Shown here piece by piece: positions 48,901 through 61,152 of a stretch of 64,000 nucleotides of DNA (the first letter of the stretch is position 1; every line of letters starts with the position of its first letter). Where the stretch lies: the NCBI RefSeq assembly GCF_005239225.2, contig NC_133293.1:9640333-9704332 (forward strand), read 5' to 3'. A program made the position numbers and the translations under genes. This DNA comes from Populus alba. Its lineage: Eukaryota; Streptophyta; Magnoliopsida; Malpighiales; Salicaceae. The notes below the pieces were generated by a model, which worked only from the letters and a program-made list of their open reading frames with translations, was not told the origin of the DNA and did not search any database.

Positions 48901-51900
48901 AGCTTTGTCGAGCAACCCGCAAACATGTTACATCATGATTCGATAGAAAAGAGGCCAAGCTGTCTAGACTTTTCATGGGCTCTCACTCGGTTTTGGATTG
49001 AGACATCCCTTACCATTTGTGATTTAAAGCTCCAAATCATATACTGTTATCAAAAAAGAATATTTACTCTCTCTCTTTTTTTTAATAAACGAATAATCTG
49101 GGCTGTGTATAAAAATTAATTTTTTAAAAAACTAATTTTAAAAAAAAAACAGAAAACATCGTTTCCAATTCCATGTTGCAAATTTACCTTACTTTCCTCG
49201 AAGTCCTTGTCTTTGGAAGCCCAGCAAAGTGCCTAACATTTCTAAAGTGGGAGCCCAACATTCTTCCCATGAGCAACTGTTCTTTTTCCATTGTGCATCA
49301 TGAATACTCTGATTTCGTGAAGGCTAAGGCTAACAAATCTACTCCTCGCAAGCAATCTCCATACCATCTCCCTCCCTCCCTCCCTCTCTCTCTCTCTATA
49401 TAGAGAGAGAGAGAGAGTAGGTAGGTGATGGGCTGCTTTCATAAGAGAATTATCGTCAAACTTTAGGCAAATTTGTTTTTATAATTTTGCCTTGAATGGG
49501 AAGAACGAAGAAGAGACCCCACCCCATTATCACCCAAAAAATAAGAAAAGGGAAATAGACCCCACAATAGCTCATGAATACGATAATACAATGTGGGATT
49601 TAATTTTAATTAGATGTATTATGTATAGGCCCCACTCCTGGTCGCTAGATATGCCAAGTTCTTAAAGTTGTTCAAGAAATATAATATGATAGTACTGGAG
49701 CCTGGAGGAGAAGGGAAAATGGCATTTTATTAGCATTTAAATGGTACTGGAGGAGCTGATTCCTTGAAGAAGTGGTTGGTTCCTCATGATCCGATTGATA
49801 GAAGAAAAGATTTCAAATTATGATATGCTCGCCCTCCTCGGTAATGAGCTACAGCAGGTACATATGACCCAGATGACTCTAGAAAACCAAGAACCAAAAC
49901 AGGATTGTAAATTGATCAGCAAATCACCTAGCTCAAGTTCAAATATTTGCATCTGTGCTTCATGCATTTTCATCTATTTTATTGTCATTAAACTCTTATT
50001 TCACAATTCTACACTTAATTTCCATTTCCCCTAAATTTCATCAATAATCCCTAACTTGAATAATTAAAGATTTATTCAATTTCCATAATTAAACACTAAT
50101 TAATGATAATAGTTTATAGAAGAATGACTCACCCAGCAAGTTTGGATGAGCAATGGCAAATTGGATGATCAGCACTTTTTTTCTTCCTTCTCGAATCATG
50201 GTTTCTTTCTCTCTCTAACTTTTTTTGCAGCCAACCCTTTATCCTCTCTTTCTATCCCCCTCTAAACTTGTTTCTCTCACAAAATCACCTAATCTCTCCT
50301 CTATCTTTCAAATTTCATCAATATCATCATCTATATTTACTGTTATATTTAGGTTTAATGTCTTATTATTTTCATTGTCACTTAATTTAGAATAGTTAAA
50401 TCTATGTTAATTGATAAATGGATTGTCAAAAATAGTATCATCAATTCTTTATAACAAATCATTCAACAATAAAGAAATTTCCTACTACTAACTGACTTTG
50501 AAGGACTAACAAATCATGATGCACTTGTACATATTCGATCAAAAGCCAGAATACATAAAGATTTTGATCGACTACTTACATACAATATCATCATGTGTTA
50601 ATCCATCTTGAATGAAAAAATCAATTATTGTCTTAAAAATATCATTACATACAATCATTATATGATAATACTGATGTTCACCAAGTTAACACCTCCAAGT
50701 TATTTCAACATCTATATCATTATAATTTCACTCAAGTACATAACAAATAGTTTCTTTTATTTTTGTACATGTCTAAAATTGCTCACATTAGGAACAAAAG
50801 TATAATCGTAATGACATAACATAAATATGTTACAAGATATTTTGTAAAAAAAGAAACAAATTGAATTTCTTTCAATTAGACATAATTTTAACTAAATTGC
50901 ATTACCCTAACCATAATTGTCAAAATTCATAGCAAATTCAAATAAATTCCAAAAATTTAACAAAACACGTACCTGACTAAAATTAAACAAAATTCATGAT
51001 ATCATATGTAATTGGTGTTTTTCATGCTTGATTGCATGAAATCTAACCCAAATTCATAAAAAAATGATTGATAAAAGTTGAAAATATCAAATTAATTCAT
51101 AATTAATTCAATTTATTTTTATGTTTAATTATATCAAATCTATCATAACTAATTATTAATTCAATAAGCCCTAAATTCAATGTCAAACCTAAACAATAAT
51201 TTCATTTCAATTAAATCAGACACAAATTAAATATAAAACCCATATATTTAATAAAAATGTTGTATGTTTACTTTTACTTGTCGACTACAAAGTGCTTAGG
51301 AGGTGGTGGCAATGATGAATTTTGAAGAGAAAAACATCCTAGGATCCATATTACATGTTATGATGGATTCAAGTATTTTGTGTTTTAAGGGCAAAAAAAC
51401 AAGTAATTGATGAGTTTTGTAAAGAGAATAATTGCATCTGTATCAATTTGAGGAAGAATTTAAATTTCACGATATGTCGTATTTCTATGTGACATGATAA
51501 GTTATCACACTTTTTTATTTTTTTATCGTACTTAAAAACATTTAATAAATATCATTCTTTTGAATTCCAATAATATAAAAATATGGTATTTCATTCAAAA
51601 AGAAATTAAAATATGTTATGGTAAAAAAATTTAGGTTAGTGTGCAAATTTTAAAAAAAATCCATGGAAAGCTAGAGATAATATCACGCCATTCCAGTGAA
51701 CGTTTTATTTGCCTCCTCCTCACGGCGTTCGAGATTCCACGAGCCACTGCCGTCCGTCATCAACAACAATTATAACAAACACACCGCTTAAGAAGATTTA
51801 AAAATAAAGAATCTGAAAAAAGGTAATTTGCCTAAAAAGATGAGATACTGATATAAAAAAAGGAAAGTTTCATCCTCCTCTGTTCCCATTATAGAAACAA

Positions 51901-52201
51901 TACCTAAGAAAAATGGGTATGAGACCATTTTTTAATAGACAGTATCTGCCATTTAGAGAAACGAGGATCGATCCTCAGGTGCTTTTATATTCTTAGTTTT
52001 TTTCTAACTTTTTTTTTTTTTTTTACATTGTTTTAATATTTACATTATCGATATTTTATTACATTGACGATAGATTCACCTGCCTCAGAGATTACAAACA
52101 ACCCTTCACCTCGCAAACAAAAAACGAAGGGGAAAAAAGGATATATTTATAATTATATATAGAAATTATATTTTTTATACCTCAAAAAATTCCAAAATTT
52201 T
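45931..52201. other. Intergenic, no gene seen
   Basis: About 6.3 kb without a supportable gene. Open frames are short and without domains. A 32-base perfect palindrome of CT/GA repeats around TATA sits at 49384-49415. The last 500 bases are presumably downstream sequence of the DUF506 gene. Confidence 0.5.
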
Positions 52202-53586
52202 TTATGGTTTCTCTTTGAGAAGAGAAGCTAATCCAGTCACCATCCTGGCTCCTCTCTCCACACCTTTCGATTTCACCGCCGGTGGCTGCCACGCCACTGT
52301 CCTCACCTTCACTTTCTCATCCTCACCGGAACTTTTCTCAGGAGACGAAATGGACGACTCGGAATCTAACGTCGAATTCTCTCCGAAAATAAGCTCGAAC
52401 TCCCCACAACAATCATCACTCTCTGGAAACTCCTCTTTTTGCCCTCCAGTTTCGTTGCTGTTATTGTTCGAAACGTTTTCGTGTAATATGGTACAAGGTG
52501 AGAGCCATTTAGCACGCATATACTCCGCTTTTCTCCAAGGAGGAAAGTGCATGCCTTTCTTCTTCAAGCTCTGTTTGGCTGCCTCCGAGACAATCGACAC
52601 AATCTGCCCAAGCCGCTCAGATTTTCCGACGAAGATGTACGGCAACGATTGCAGGATCGCCTTGTAGGCCCCGGTCGATCTCGCTATTTCAAATTCCGAT
52701 CTGAAATCGATATCGATCAACAATCTCTCTCCTTCAACTATCACATCCACATACTCATACTCACCTAATCAGAGAACAAAATTAAAACAAAATCAAAACA
52801 AAATTCGAATTTTTTATTAGAAAAACAAAGACGGGATGAATTGTGCATGTACCGGCAGGGAAAGAAGGAGATTTGTCCCATTTAGATTTGCAAATAGAAG
52901 AATTGTAGCCGAGAGATGCCAATCCATCTGTTACGATCTTTCTCAAAAAACCGTCTTCTCTTTGTGATTCTTATTCTTCTCCAAAATCATTGCAGTGTCT
53001 GCTAATAGATTTCTCTCCGCAACACTCGGGCAAGGAATCAAACTCTGTTATTTTTAAAAATCAACCAAACAAGTCACTGTTATTTTAGTTCTCTCTGATC
53101 ATTTCTTTCAGAAAATAATCTATTTATACTTATATATGGACATACAAGAAGAAAGAGTTCAATTGAAGCGATTTTATTTACCTTGAGAAAATCACAGGCA
53201 TCACCGGAAGGAGCCGTACCCATTGATTCCCCAAAACCATTACCAAAGACATCAAATTCATCATCCGAGCTGTCGTTGCCATTGCCGTTGAAGCAATTGC
53301 AGCGATGGCGGCCCCGAAATGGCTTGTCGTTGGATTCCTCCATGTAACTCTGCACCATTTTAGCCAAACAAACCGAGCTCGGCTCAAATTGATCATCTTT
53401 ACTGTTATTCCCATACGGAGCTTCACTACCTGGTGGTTTGTCCACAGAGGAAATCCGCAGCACGTTTGGTAACTGCCGGTCAAAGAGCCTCTTTAGACGC
53501 GATTTCAGCACCGGTTTAGCCGGTTCAGCTCGAACCCGTGCCTGAGAATCAATATCTATAGGTTGGATCTTCATAGGGAAAGGCAT
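52202..53586 (-). CDS. DUF506 (PDDEXK-like) family protein, three exons, with an apparent frameshift
   Basis: Exons on the minus strand: 53586-53182, 53044-52853 and 52764-52202, with GT-AG introns of 137 and 88 bases. Exon 1 starts MPFPMKIQPID and has an acidic Asp/Glu-rich stretch before the splice. Exon 2 carries SVAERNLLADTAMILEKNKN and, after the break, TDGLASLGYNSSICKSKWD. Exon 3 carries EYEYVDVIVEGERLLIDIDF, SEFEIARSTGAYKAILQSLP and PPWRKAEYMRAKW, the most conserved part of DUF506 (PF04720), a plant family with a nuclease-like fold and no established enzymatic activity; one Arabidopsis member, RXR3, restrains root-hair growth. The expected product is about 386 aa. In exon 2 the frame breaks at a T6 run (minus strand; 52945-52950): one more T would restore the family sequence, otherwise translation stops at 52943 after 168 residues. 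Confidence 0.88.
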
Positions 53587-54023
53587 AACAAAGAGTGAAG
53601 GTTAACAAGGATGGATTGCTATGTGGTTTTAAACACTGGGTGATTGTCAGTTCTGCAGCTGCTCCATATCCAGCTCTAGCTAGCCCCCCTCTCTCACACA
53701 CAAATACAGACCTGCTTACTTACACAGTGACCGAGACTGACTAATCATCAATGACCTATCCGGATCCTGATGATTCTTACTTCGTATAGTTCATTAAAAT
53801 CAATGTGCACTGGGTAAAACTGATCCCTACCAGTGTTTATCTCTCTCTCTTCCAAAAAGCTCAAAAAAGGAAATAAAAAAAATATATACTAAACCCAATT
53901 AAAGCCTCAAGAAAAAAGAGTTATTCTACCAAAATTTGTGTACAGGGAAAATCTAGTACCTTCCTTGCATGATTAAAGGATAAGAGTAAAACTTGGAAGC
54001 TATGCAAGAGAAGACAATGAGTT
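53587..54023. other. Upstream region of the DUF506 gene
   Basis: Presumed promoter and 5' leader for the minus-strand gene, with CT-rich tracts near 53690 and 53840. No TATA box can be chosen with confidence. Confidence 0.4.
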
Positions 54024-54296
54024 TTAGCTTAGAGTCTTTTCGTGGAAGACATGGCGGCGATGATCTGAAACACGGACATTGCGTATAGAATTAGAATATG
54101 AAATATCCGGAATATTCATTTCTCCGGCGATATCCAGAGAACCGGCTACGGTAAGAAATTTGAAGGAGATCAGAGGAGACGCAGAGAGATTACTTCTTTT
54201 AAGAGGAGGGTGGAAACTGATGGACTGGCTCCAATAGATGGGGTTCGGACATCTTATAGGGGAAAGTCTCATGCTGACATGGATTTGACATTCCAC
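54024..54296 (-). CDS. Possible small ORF, unidentified (90 aa)
   Basis: An ATG-initiated minus-strand frame of 90 codons in DNA that is GC-richer than its surroundings. The N-terminal half is rich in Ser, Pro, Arg and Leu with almost no acidic residues, which would be compatible with a transit peptide; the rest has no domain I recognise. It could be a first exon, an upstream transcript of the DUF506 gene, or chance. Confidence 0.2.
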   Translation of the reverse strand: MECQIHVSMRLSPIRCPNPIYWSQSISFHPPLKRSNLSASPLISFKFLTVAGSLDIAGEMNIPDISYSNSIRNVRVSDHRRHVFHEKTLS

Positions 54297-56500
54297 GTAT
54301 TTTCTGAAATGGCAAGTCTTATCCTGAATTTTGCAGTTAGTTTTTTTTATGTGGATCTGGTTCTATGGTTCCACGCGCCACTAATTCAAAAAAATCAAGG
54401 GGTCTCGTGATTGGCTTGTTCATATGTAAAATTACTCTATTAACCTCCCACGGTGCCGTTGTTGCGGCTTGCGGGAGTACGTGGAATGGTGGTGTTTGGT
54501 GATTAAAGGGTAAATTTGAAATTTGAATAAAAAGGAAGAGGTGGGTGCCCGGCATTGTGAGACTTGTAGCAGGATCAGTTGTTTGTATAATATTTTATTT
54601 TTATTTGTTTTTGGTTGGATAATTAATATGCTGGAGGACCATTTGATGAATTCAACAATTGAAGTTTGAATGGTCACTGGTCTTTTTGGACCGTTTGATT
54701 ATAGTTGATGTTTTTGAAATGAGGTCGTGTGATCAGTCTTTTTTTTTTTTTTTCTTAATTATTGTAAATTAGTCATGTCTATTAAAAGGATGTTGCATCT
54801 TGTGAGAAATGATGATGTTAAAAATGCCATTATAGTACGCTTTATCCAGTATTTTTACTTATTGTTTTGTAAAATAATAATTACATCACTGTTTAATTTA
54901 ATCTACCATTAAACTATAAAACAATTAATTTATTATTTTGTATTGTTGTTGTACACTTATATGAGATGGTGCAGTGCAATTGGGATTCAATGATTATTAC
55001 TCCCTTGAGTTAATTTCAGATGATGAATGAGATTATGATAATTATTGTTTTTAAAAATATTTTTTATTTAAAAATTTATTAAAATAATTATTTTTAAGAT
55101 AAACATATTGATCTAAAATTATTAAAAAATTATTTAAAAATAAAAATAATTTTTAAAACACAAAAAACAAACACATTTTAACTATTGTATAGGAATATCT
55201 TTAGTTCGCGGGCTATATCAACTAATTGTGATAGAACGAAACCTAGCAGAAGATCTTACAAAATTTTAGATAGAAAATAATAATATCTTTAGTTCGCGGG
55301 CTATTTTCTATTTTGACTGAAAATTCATGGGAGGTCTGTACGACTCTACGTCTCCGCCTCGGGAAACTGACTGGCTTTCATGACGTTTTATTTTTCCTTG
55401 CTGGTGAGGACTGAACAAAGACTGGCAATTGACATTAAAGTCCTTCGGAAGCTCTTTTATTTTTATCGGTGGCGGTCCTAGACTTTGCTTTGGCCCCAGA
55501 ATATTAAAACTTTCCAATTTAATCCTTATGTTTAATAATCAAGCATCTGGCTCACGAAAAAAATTAATTTGTTTCCTTTTTTAAGACTTCTAGCTTTTAA
55601 TTTCATATTTCAAGTTTGCCCTAATACAGTTTTTCTTTTGTTGCCTACCCTTCCAACTCGTTTAATGCTAGAGTTCTACTTTTGTTCCCGGATAACAATA
55701 TTATGAACACAACAACTACTAAAGTAGGATAGAACAATTATTAATAATATTTATAGTGGTCATAAATCCTTTTCCTCACCACCAACATTTTATGTCGAGT
55801 ATAATAATTATATATAATTTTATGGAAGTTAAAAAATATTTTTCAGGATATAAAACAGTTTCTTCTCGTGTTCTTCATGAACTTAATAACTTTATTGTAA
55901 CGAGTATTGGACAAGCTCCTTAATGTTTTTACGAACTTGATAACTTTGTTGAGCATTTTCAATCATGCCCCGCGTCTTATGATTTAGACAATCTTTCATT
56001 TAACTGACAATGTCTAAAAACCATCGAAACTTCCCACAACTTGCTGCCACTTTCTCCCATAATTAATTGAATGTCTAATAATTAGCTCCCTATCATAAGT
56101 TCCAACTTATCGTAAGCTAATACTACTGATTTTGTTGACTCGACTTCAACACTATCCCATAGATCACCATTGTACATTTTGTTTTTCCGGTTGTGTTTTT
56201 ATCAGTGTGCTTCTGACGAATGTAACCCTGTGATGGATAGCTATCTTGACCTTTTGGTTTGGTTTTAATTATTGATTAGCCTCATTTACGATCATTGACC
56301 TCCTAAATCTATGCTAAAATATTTATGCGCAGAGAAATAACTCAAAAGCTGGTGGGTCAACACGTTTGCCTATGAAAACGAGGTTACACGAATTATATAT
56401 AGTCCGACTTATACAAATTGTTAAGAAAATATTTAGAAATCTAATACACTTAATCGAGTCATAATTAAATAAAAAAAATACAATACGCAAGTCGCATATT
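54297..56500. other. Intergenic, no gene seen
   Basis: AT-rich, with a MITE-like repeat copy near 55040-55165 and the short direct repeat at 55195-55304. The minus-strand frame at 55308-55517 is not supported as a gene. Confidence 0.45.
55195..55304 (+). repeat. 22-bp direct repeat pair
   Basis: ATATCTTTAGTTCGCGGG followed by CTAT occurs at 55195-55216 and again at 55283-55304, identical, with 66 bases between. GC-rich in an AT-rich context. Confidence 0.8.
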
Positions 56501-56800
56501 ACTTCCGCGGCAAGTGAGTCGTCGATACGTACCGTCTTCGACTCGATATTATCATTCTTTATCCGCGACTAAAGTTAGGCTCTATGATCAAGACCAAGCG
56601 CTTGGGAACCCACCGGAGCCTCTTTTTTGGGAGTGGATGAGAATGACGAGGCTGGTCTCCATGGAACCAGAGGAACCTTGCTGGATTTTGGGGTGGCGAT
56701 GATGGAAGTGAAGAGACCTGATTATGATCAAGAGCGAGTGCTTTGGACCCCACCTCCATTCACCATCACCGTTGGATCAAACCCGCACATGTTAATATCA
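56501..56800. other. GC-elevated stretch with an imperfect direct repeat
   Basis: The phrase TATGATCAAGACCAAGCGCT near 56582 recurs as TATGATCAAGAGCGAGTGCT near 56709, each followed by TGG..CCCACC. Overlapping frames on both strands are open here, none with a known domain. Gene status is undecided. Confidence 0.3.
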
Positions 56801-57599
56801 TTCACTATACTGTTATTTTTAGGAGTATTATTAACCATGAAGTCGCATGCAGTACCTACGACTTGTAAAACTGTACTGTGTTTTTTTCACTGTATTAGTT
56901 TACCAATTTGTTTTTTTAACTGTGCCAATAAAACAAAAAAACTCATTAAAAAAAGGCTTGATTGACGTGGTCCATGCCCAATTATTGTGGTCCGCAACTG
57001 TGAAAGAGAAGAATAAAAAAATAAAACAATAAACCATTTATATTAATAAGAATATAAAAGCAAAATGCCAACGTGTCACTTGGTAAGGGAGTGGGAAGCA
57101 ATAATTTTCTCGTCGGTGGGGTCCCGTTGATATTATTCAGAAGGCTCCCCACCACACATGTATTACGATACTGACTTAATTTTTATTGTGAATACTTGCC
57201 AGTCACACGTAGGACAAAACAAGAACCAATTAAGAGAATAACCCATGATTACTGTGACGAGATTAATTCTAATTATATAATAAGGTCATCTTCGGTGCAT
57301 AGATAATCATGAAGTGTCCATTGTGGGGTACGAGATATGCTTTCCAACTTTAACTGCACTGTTCTTTTTACCTTCAACCAGGATTTCATTTTCATAATAA
57401 TTTATTAAATAGAATATAATGGTTTCGTTTTCACGTTACCGAGTGATAAAAAAATAAAAAGAAGAAAACAAATATTTAATCTTTGAATACCTTTGGCATT
57501 ATGTGCTTTGGATTCTTACTGTTGGGGAGACTTGCTCTTGAAATACGTGGTCGCTACCTAGTTACATGCCCCGCGCGATGCGCGGTAGTCAAGATTTAA
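56801..57599. other. Intergenic, no gene seen
   Basis: No coding support. Near 57565-57585 there is CATGCCCCGCGCGATGCGCG, a GC-rich motif directly before the periodic repeat array. Confidence 0.4.
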
Positions 57600-58750
57600 A
57601 AGTCTCAACGCCGTTTTAATATTAATAATAACATTAAACTTGGGTTAACCCTTAGCATAAAAGTGTCTGGGCATTGGAAGGGTCGTGGATTAGGAAGAAA
57701 AAAACTAACCCTTCAAACCAGGTTAACCCGTCATACCTTGAATTCGCATTATGAAAGTTTGATAATTAAAAAAAAAAAAACAAATTAATGGGTTAACCTA
57801 GAATTAACTGGGCTAACTCGTCAAACCAATTTAAACCTGTCAAACCCGGAATCCTGGGGCATCAGCCTTCACTGTGGACTGCAAGTTACTAAATTAATTA
57901 AATAAAATTAATTAAAATAAAAAATAAAAGAAATAAAACCTCTAAGAAGAAAAAAATACTAAATAGAAAGAAATTTATATTACGAAACGAAACTTCAGGT
58001 TAACTCATTTAACCCGTTAAACCTGGGATCCGTGTCATGAATGTCTGGTAACTAAATAAAAAAAAAGTGTAAAAAGAAAAAATCTGGGTTAACTCGTATG
58101 CTAACCCGTTAAACTCAGGATCTATGTCATGAAAGTCTATGAATAATAAAAAAAATTGATCCGGAATTAACTGGGTTCACCCGTGAAACCAGGTTAATCC
58201 GTGAAAGTCTAATAACTAAATAGAAAGAAATTTAACATTAACAAACTAAACTAATTGAAAAAAAAATTTTAAAAAGCAAAAAAATAACTTGTCAAACCAC
58301 GTTTCATGAAAGTCTAACAACTAAATAAAAAAATTAAACCTAAATTAAACAAAAAAATTTGTTAAAAAAAAACAAAGGAAGAAGCAAAAAAAAATCATAA
58401 AAAAAATACAGAACTAAGACAACTTAAAAAAAATGCCTAAGGAATTTTACTGTGGAAATGAAAAAATTAATTAAAAAGAAAAACCAGAAAAAAAAAATTT
58501 GAGTTAACCCATTAAACCTGGAATGCTATCATTAATAAAAATTTTTATTTTAAAATATCCATTTGAAGAAAAAGAAAAGCAAAAAATCTAAATTAATACC
58601 CTCAAAACCAAGTTCGTCAACCAGGAATTCGCGTCATAAGTTTGATAACTGCATATTGACGGGTTTAATTAATAACCTATGAAACCAGAAAAAAAAATCT
58701 GGGTTAACCGTTAAACCTATGCGTGTTATAAAAGTTTGGAAAAAATGTAG
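57600..58750 (+). repeat. Periodic AT-rich repeat array (about 8-10 units)
   Basis: Cores like GGTTAACCCGTTAAACCTGG, each followed by a form of ATCCGTGTCATGAAAGTCTG and ATAACTAAAT and then A-rich filler, recur near 57640, 57720, 57790, 57990, 58086, 58160, 58290, 58500, 58600 and 58690. Spacing varies from about 70 to 200 bases because of the filler. Non-coding. Confidence 0.6.
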
Positions 58751-58922
58751 AAAAAAAACAAAAAATAAAAAGTAAAAAGTAAAAAAAAGACAAAAAAAAA
58801 AGACAACTCAATTATGAAAAAAAAGACTTGAAAAAAAACAAAAAATTAAAAAAAAAAGAGTGATCAGTAAAATATCCATTTGAAGAAAAAAAACAAAAAG
58901 CAAAAAAAAAAAAAAAAAAGAG

Positions 58923-58977
58923 GCATCAGTGTTTTACTGTGGACTGCACAGTGCAGTCCACAGTAAAACACTGATGC
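58923..58977. repeat. Perfect 27-bp inverted repeat with 1-base spacer
   Basis: Left arm 58923-58949 (GCATCAGTGTTTTACTGTGG and then ACTGCAC) is exactly complementary to the right arm 58951-58977, with a single A at 58950 between. It follows an A-homopolymer of about 20 bases. Part of the arm, CACTGTGGACTGCA, also occurs once near 57872 inside the array. Confidence 0.95.
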
Positions 58978-59194
58978 GTTTTAGTATATTTTACAATATT
59001 TTTTCCTTTTACACTAAATAATCCAAAAGTAATAAAAAATAATAATTAATGTGGTGCAAAAACAAATTATTTTTTTCAAAAAATCACATATCACAACAAA
59101 AACAAACATTATCATCATCTATATTGGTTTTAATATTCATGTATTTGTCGAGTTTTAATATATCAATATGAGTTTATAGGGTATTTGAGAACAT

Positions 59195-60070
59195 TATAAT
59201 GATTGTTTTTAAAAATATTTTCACTAAAAAATATATCAAAAAAAAAATATTTTTTATTTTTTTAAAAAATATCTTTGACATTAACACATTAAAATAATAT
59301 AAAAATATACAAAATTTTAAAAAAAACACTGCTTAAACTATAATTCCAAACTACCCTTTTGTTGTGGACAAGTCAAGGAGGGGGTCGTTTGGACTCCAAG
59401 TGTAGGACTTGTCATCTATAATTTGGTAAAAGAAGACGAATTTATCCAATGACAATTATACAGGATAAATTAGTAATTTAACTAATAACTCTAGGATTCA
59501 CACAATCGGTACTTGCTTGGGAATCCTATGCTAATAAGCAAACCTAAAAAATTTCAAATTACTGAGCTATTTTTCACGGTTTTTATTTCTAAATTTTTCG
59601 CTATTTTTCAATGAAAGAAAAGATAATTCCTGAAATAAGGTGAATTTATAATTGCATGCCCTTAAGAGCAAACCCTCGTACCTGCAAATATAGATATCGA
59701 TTGAGCAGGCAGCGGCACAAACTCCCACAGTGAGCAAGAAACCTCGTGTCTGGTCATTGTCCACACAGTCAAAGCTCCAAGGACGCTACGATAACGAAAG
59801 CAGCAATTCTGTGCGTCAAAAAAATAAAACAGAGAGATCAAATGAATGATTGGAGTCCATTTCCTGCCTGCAGCATTTAAAATTATTTTTTAAAAAAATT
59901 TAAATTTTAATTTTTTTTATTTTTTATTAATTTTAAATTAATATGTTTTTAATGTTTTCAAATCATTTTTATATGATGATATTAAAAATAATTTAAAAAA
60001 TAAAAAAATTATTAACATATATTCTAACACAAAAAATTATTTAAAAAAACAATTATAATAAAAAAAAAAA
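59195..60070. repeat. AT-rich dispersed repeats
   Basis: Copies of the MITE-like AT-rich repeat at about 59195-59335 and 59880-60060. Between them lies low-copy-looking sequence without a gene; the minus-strand frame at 59567-59764 has no domain. Confidence 0.45.
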
Positions 60071-60459
60071 AAAACTCTTTCGCCCGGGGGTATTAAATTG
60101 GTTCACTGAAGAAAAGGAATGAGGCCAGTAGTCTGGGCATTGGCAAACTTGGGATACAGCGACTTGCCACAAATTAAAGTTTGTGTACCATCAGGACATG
60201 GTAGTATTTGACCTTTCGCCACTGAGGGCTTAGTTTCACCTGTAGATGGTAACATATCATTGTTATTCGTCAGGATAAATTTTTTTAATATAAAAATATA
60301 TAAGTATTGTTAATATTTTTTTTAATAAAAAAATTAAATCATTTGAAAATTAATTTGATGTGATTCTATTACATTAATGGGTTCAAAAATAATATAGATT
60401 ACTATTAAAATTATAGTTTGACTCAAAATAATTGGTTTAAAAATATTGAGATGATAATA

Positions 60460-61080
60460 TATTAGATTAATTCAGATAATTCAAGTTGATCTACCAATCT
60501 GCATACTAGATCATAGGATCATGGTAACCTTATAGGAAAAAAAATCAAAATAAATTACAAAACTTAGTTTCCTATAAACCCAATATTAAAGCATAAAACT
60601 AAAAAAAAATATTTAAAAAAAATTTTAAAAAAATAACCCAAGACAACTCAGGTTAACCTGTCCCAACCCGGATCATGAGATCATGACAACTTAAAAAAAT
60701 ATTAAAATAAATTATGAAATCCAATCTTCAATCAATCCATTGTTAAATGTTAAAAAAAATCAATTAAAAATAGAGCAAAAGGCAATTCAAGTCAACGAGA
60801 GTTAACCTATCAAATTCGTGATCCAAGTCATAAGATGTCGATAATCTCATAAAAAGCAAACCGAAATAAATCACAAAATTTAATTCTCAATCAACCTAAT
60901 ATTAAAAGATTAATTTGAGGGGAAAAAAACTTGAGCCAATCGAGTTAACTAATCAAACTCGCGATCTAGATTACGAATATGAGATAACCTCATAAAAAAT
61001 AAATTAAAATAAAATTATAAATTTTAATCCCCAATAAAACTAAAGTTAAATAATTGAATTAAAATTGAAAAAAAAAAACT
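60460..61080 (+). repeat. Periodic AT-rich repeat array (about 4 units)
   Basis: Four units of about 150 bases: each has a core such as GGTTAACCTGTCCCAACCCG, then GATCATGAGATCATGACAAC or a variant, then A-rich filler and AAATAAATTATGAAAT.. and CTCAATCAACC. Same family as at 8.0 and 57.6 kb. Confidence 0.6.
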
Positions 61081-61115
61081 ATTCTATCATACAGTATTTC
61101 AGGAGAAGGTTACAG

Positions 61116-61117
<2 letters not shown>

Positions 61118-61149
<32 letters not shown>
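61118..61149. repeat. (TA)n microsatellite
   Basis: About 16 uninterrupted TA dinucleotides directly after the periodic array. Confidence 0.9.

Positions 61150-61152
<3 letters not shown>

Noticed and set aside
49384..49415. 32-base palindrome around TATA
   Set aside because: It arises from adjacent CT and GA microsatellites; simple-sequence slippage explains it.
52215..52667. Plus-strand open frame of 150 codons
   Set aside because: It is antisense to exon 3 of the DUF506 gene, whose protein matches the family.
52943..52962. Programmed ribosomal frameshifting in the DUF506 gene
   Set aside because: No conserved slippery site or downstream structure is evident and the family is not known for it; a homopolymer indel or sequencing error is simpler.
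55308..55517. Minus-strand open frame of 69 codons
   Set aside because: No domain, no clear promoter, and the plus strand shows only intergenic features.
58923..58977. Palindrome as a microRNA precursor
   Set aside because: A one-base loop and only 27 perfectly paired bases do not fit a plant miRNA hairpin; better read as a repeat junction.
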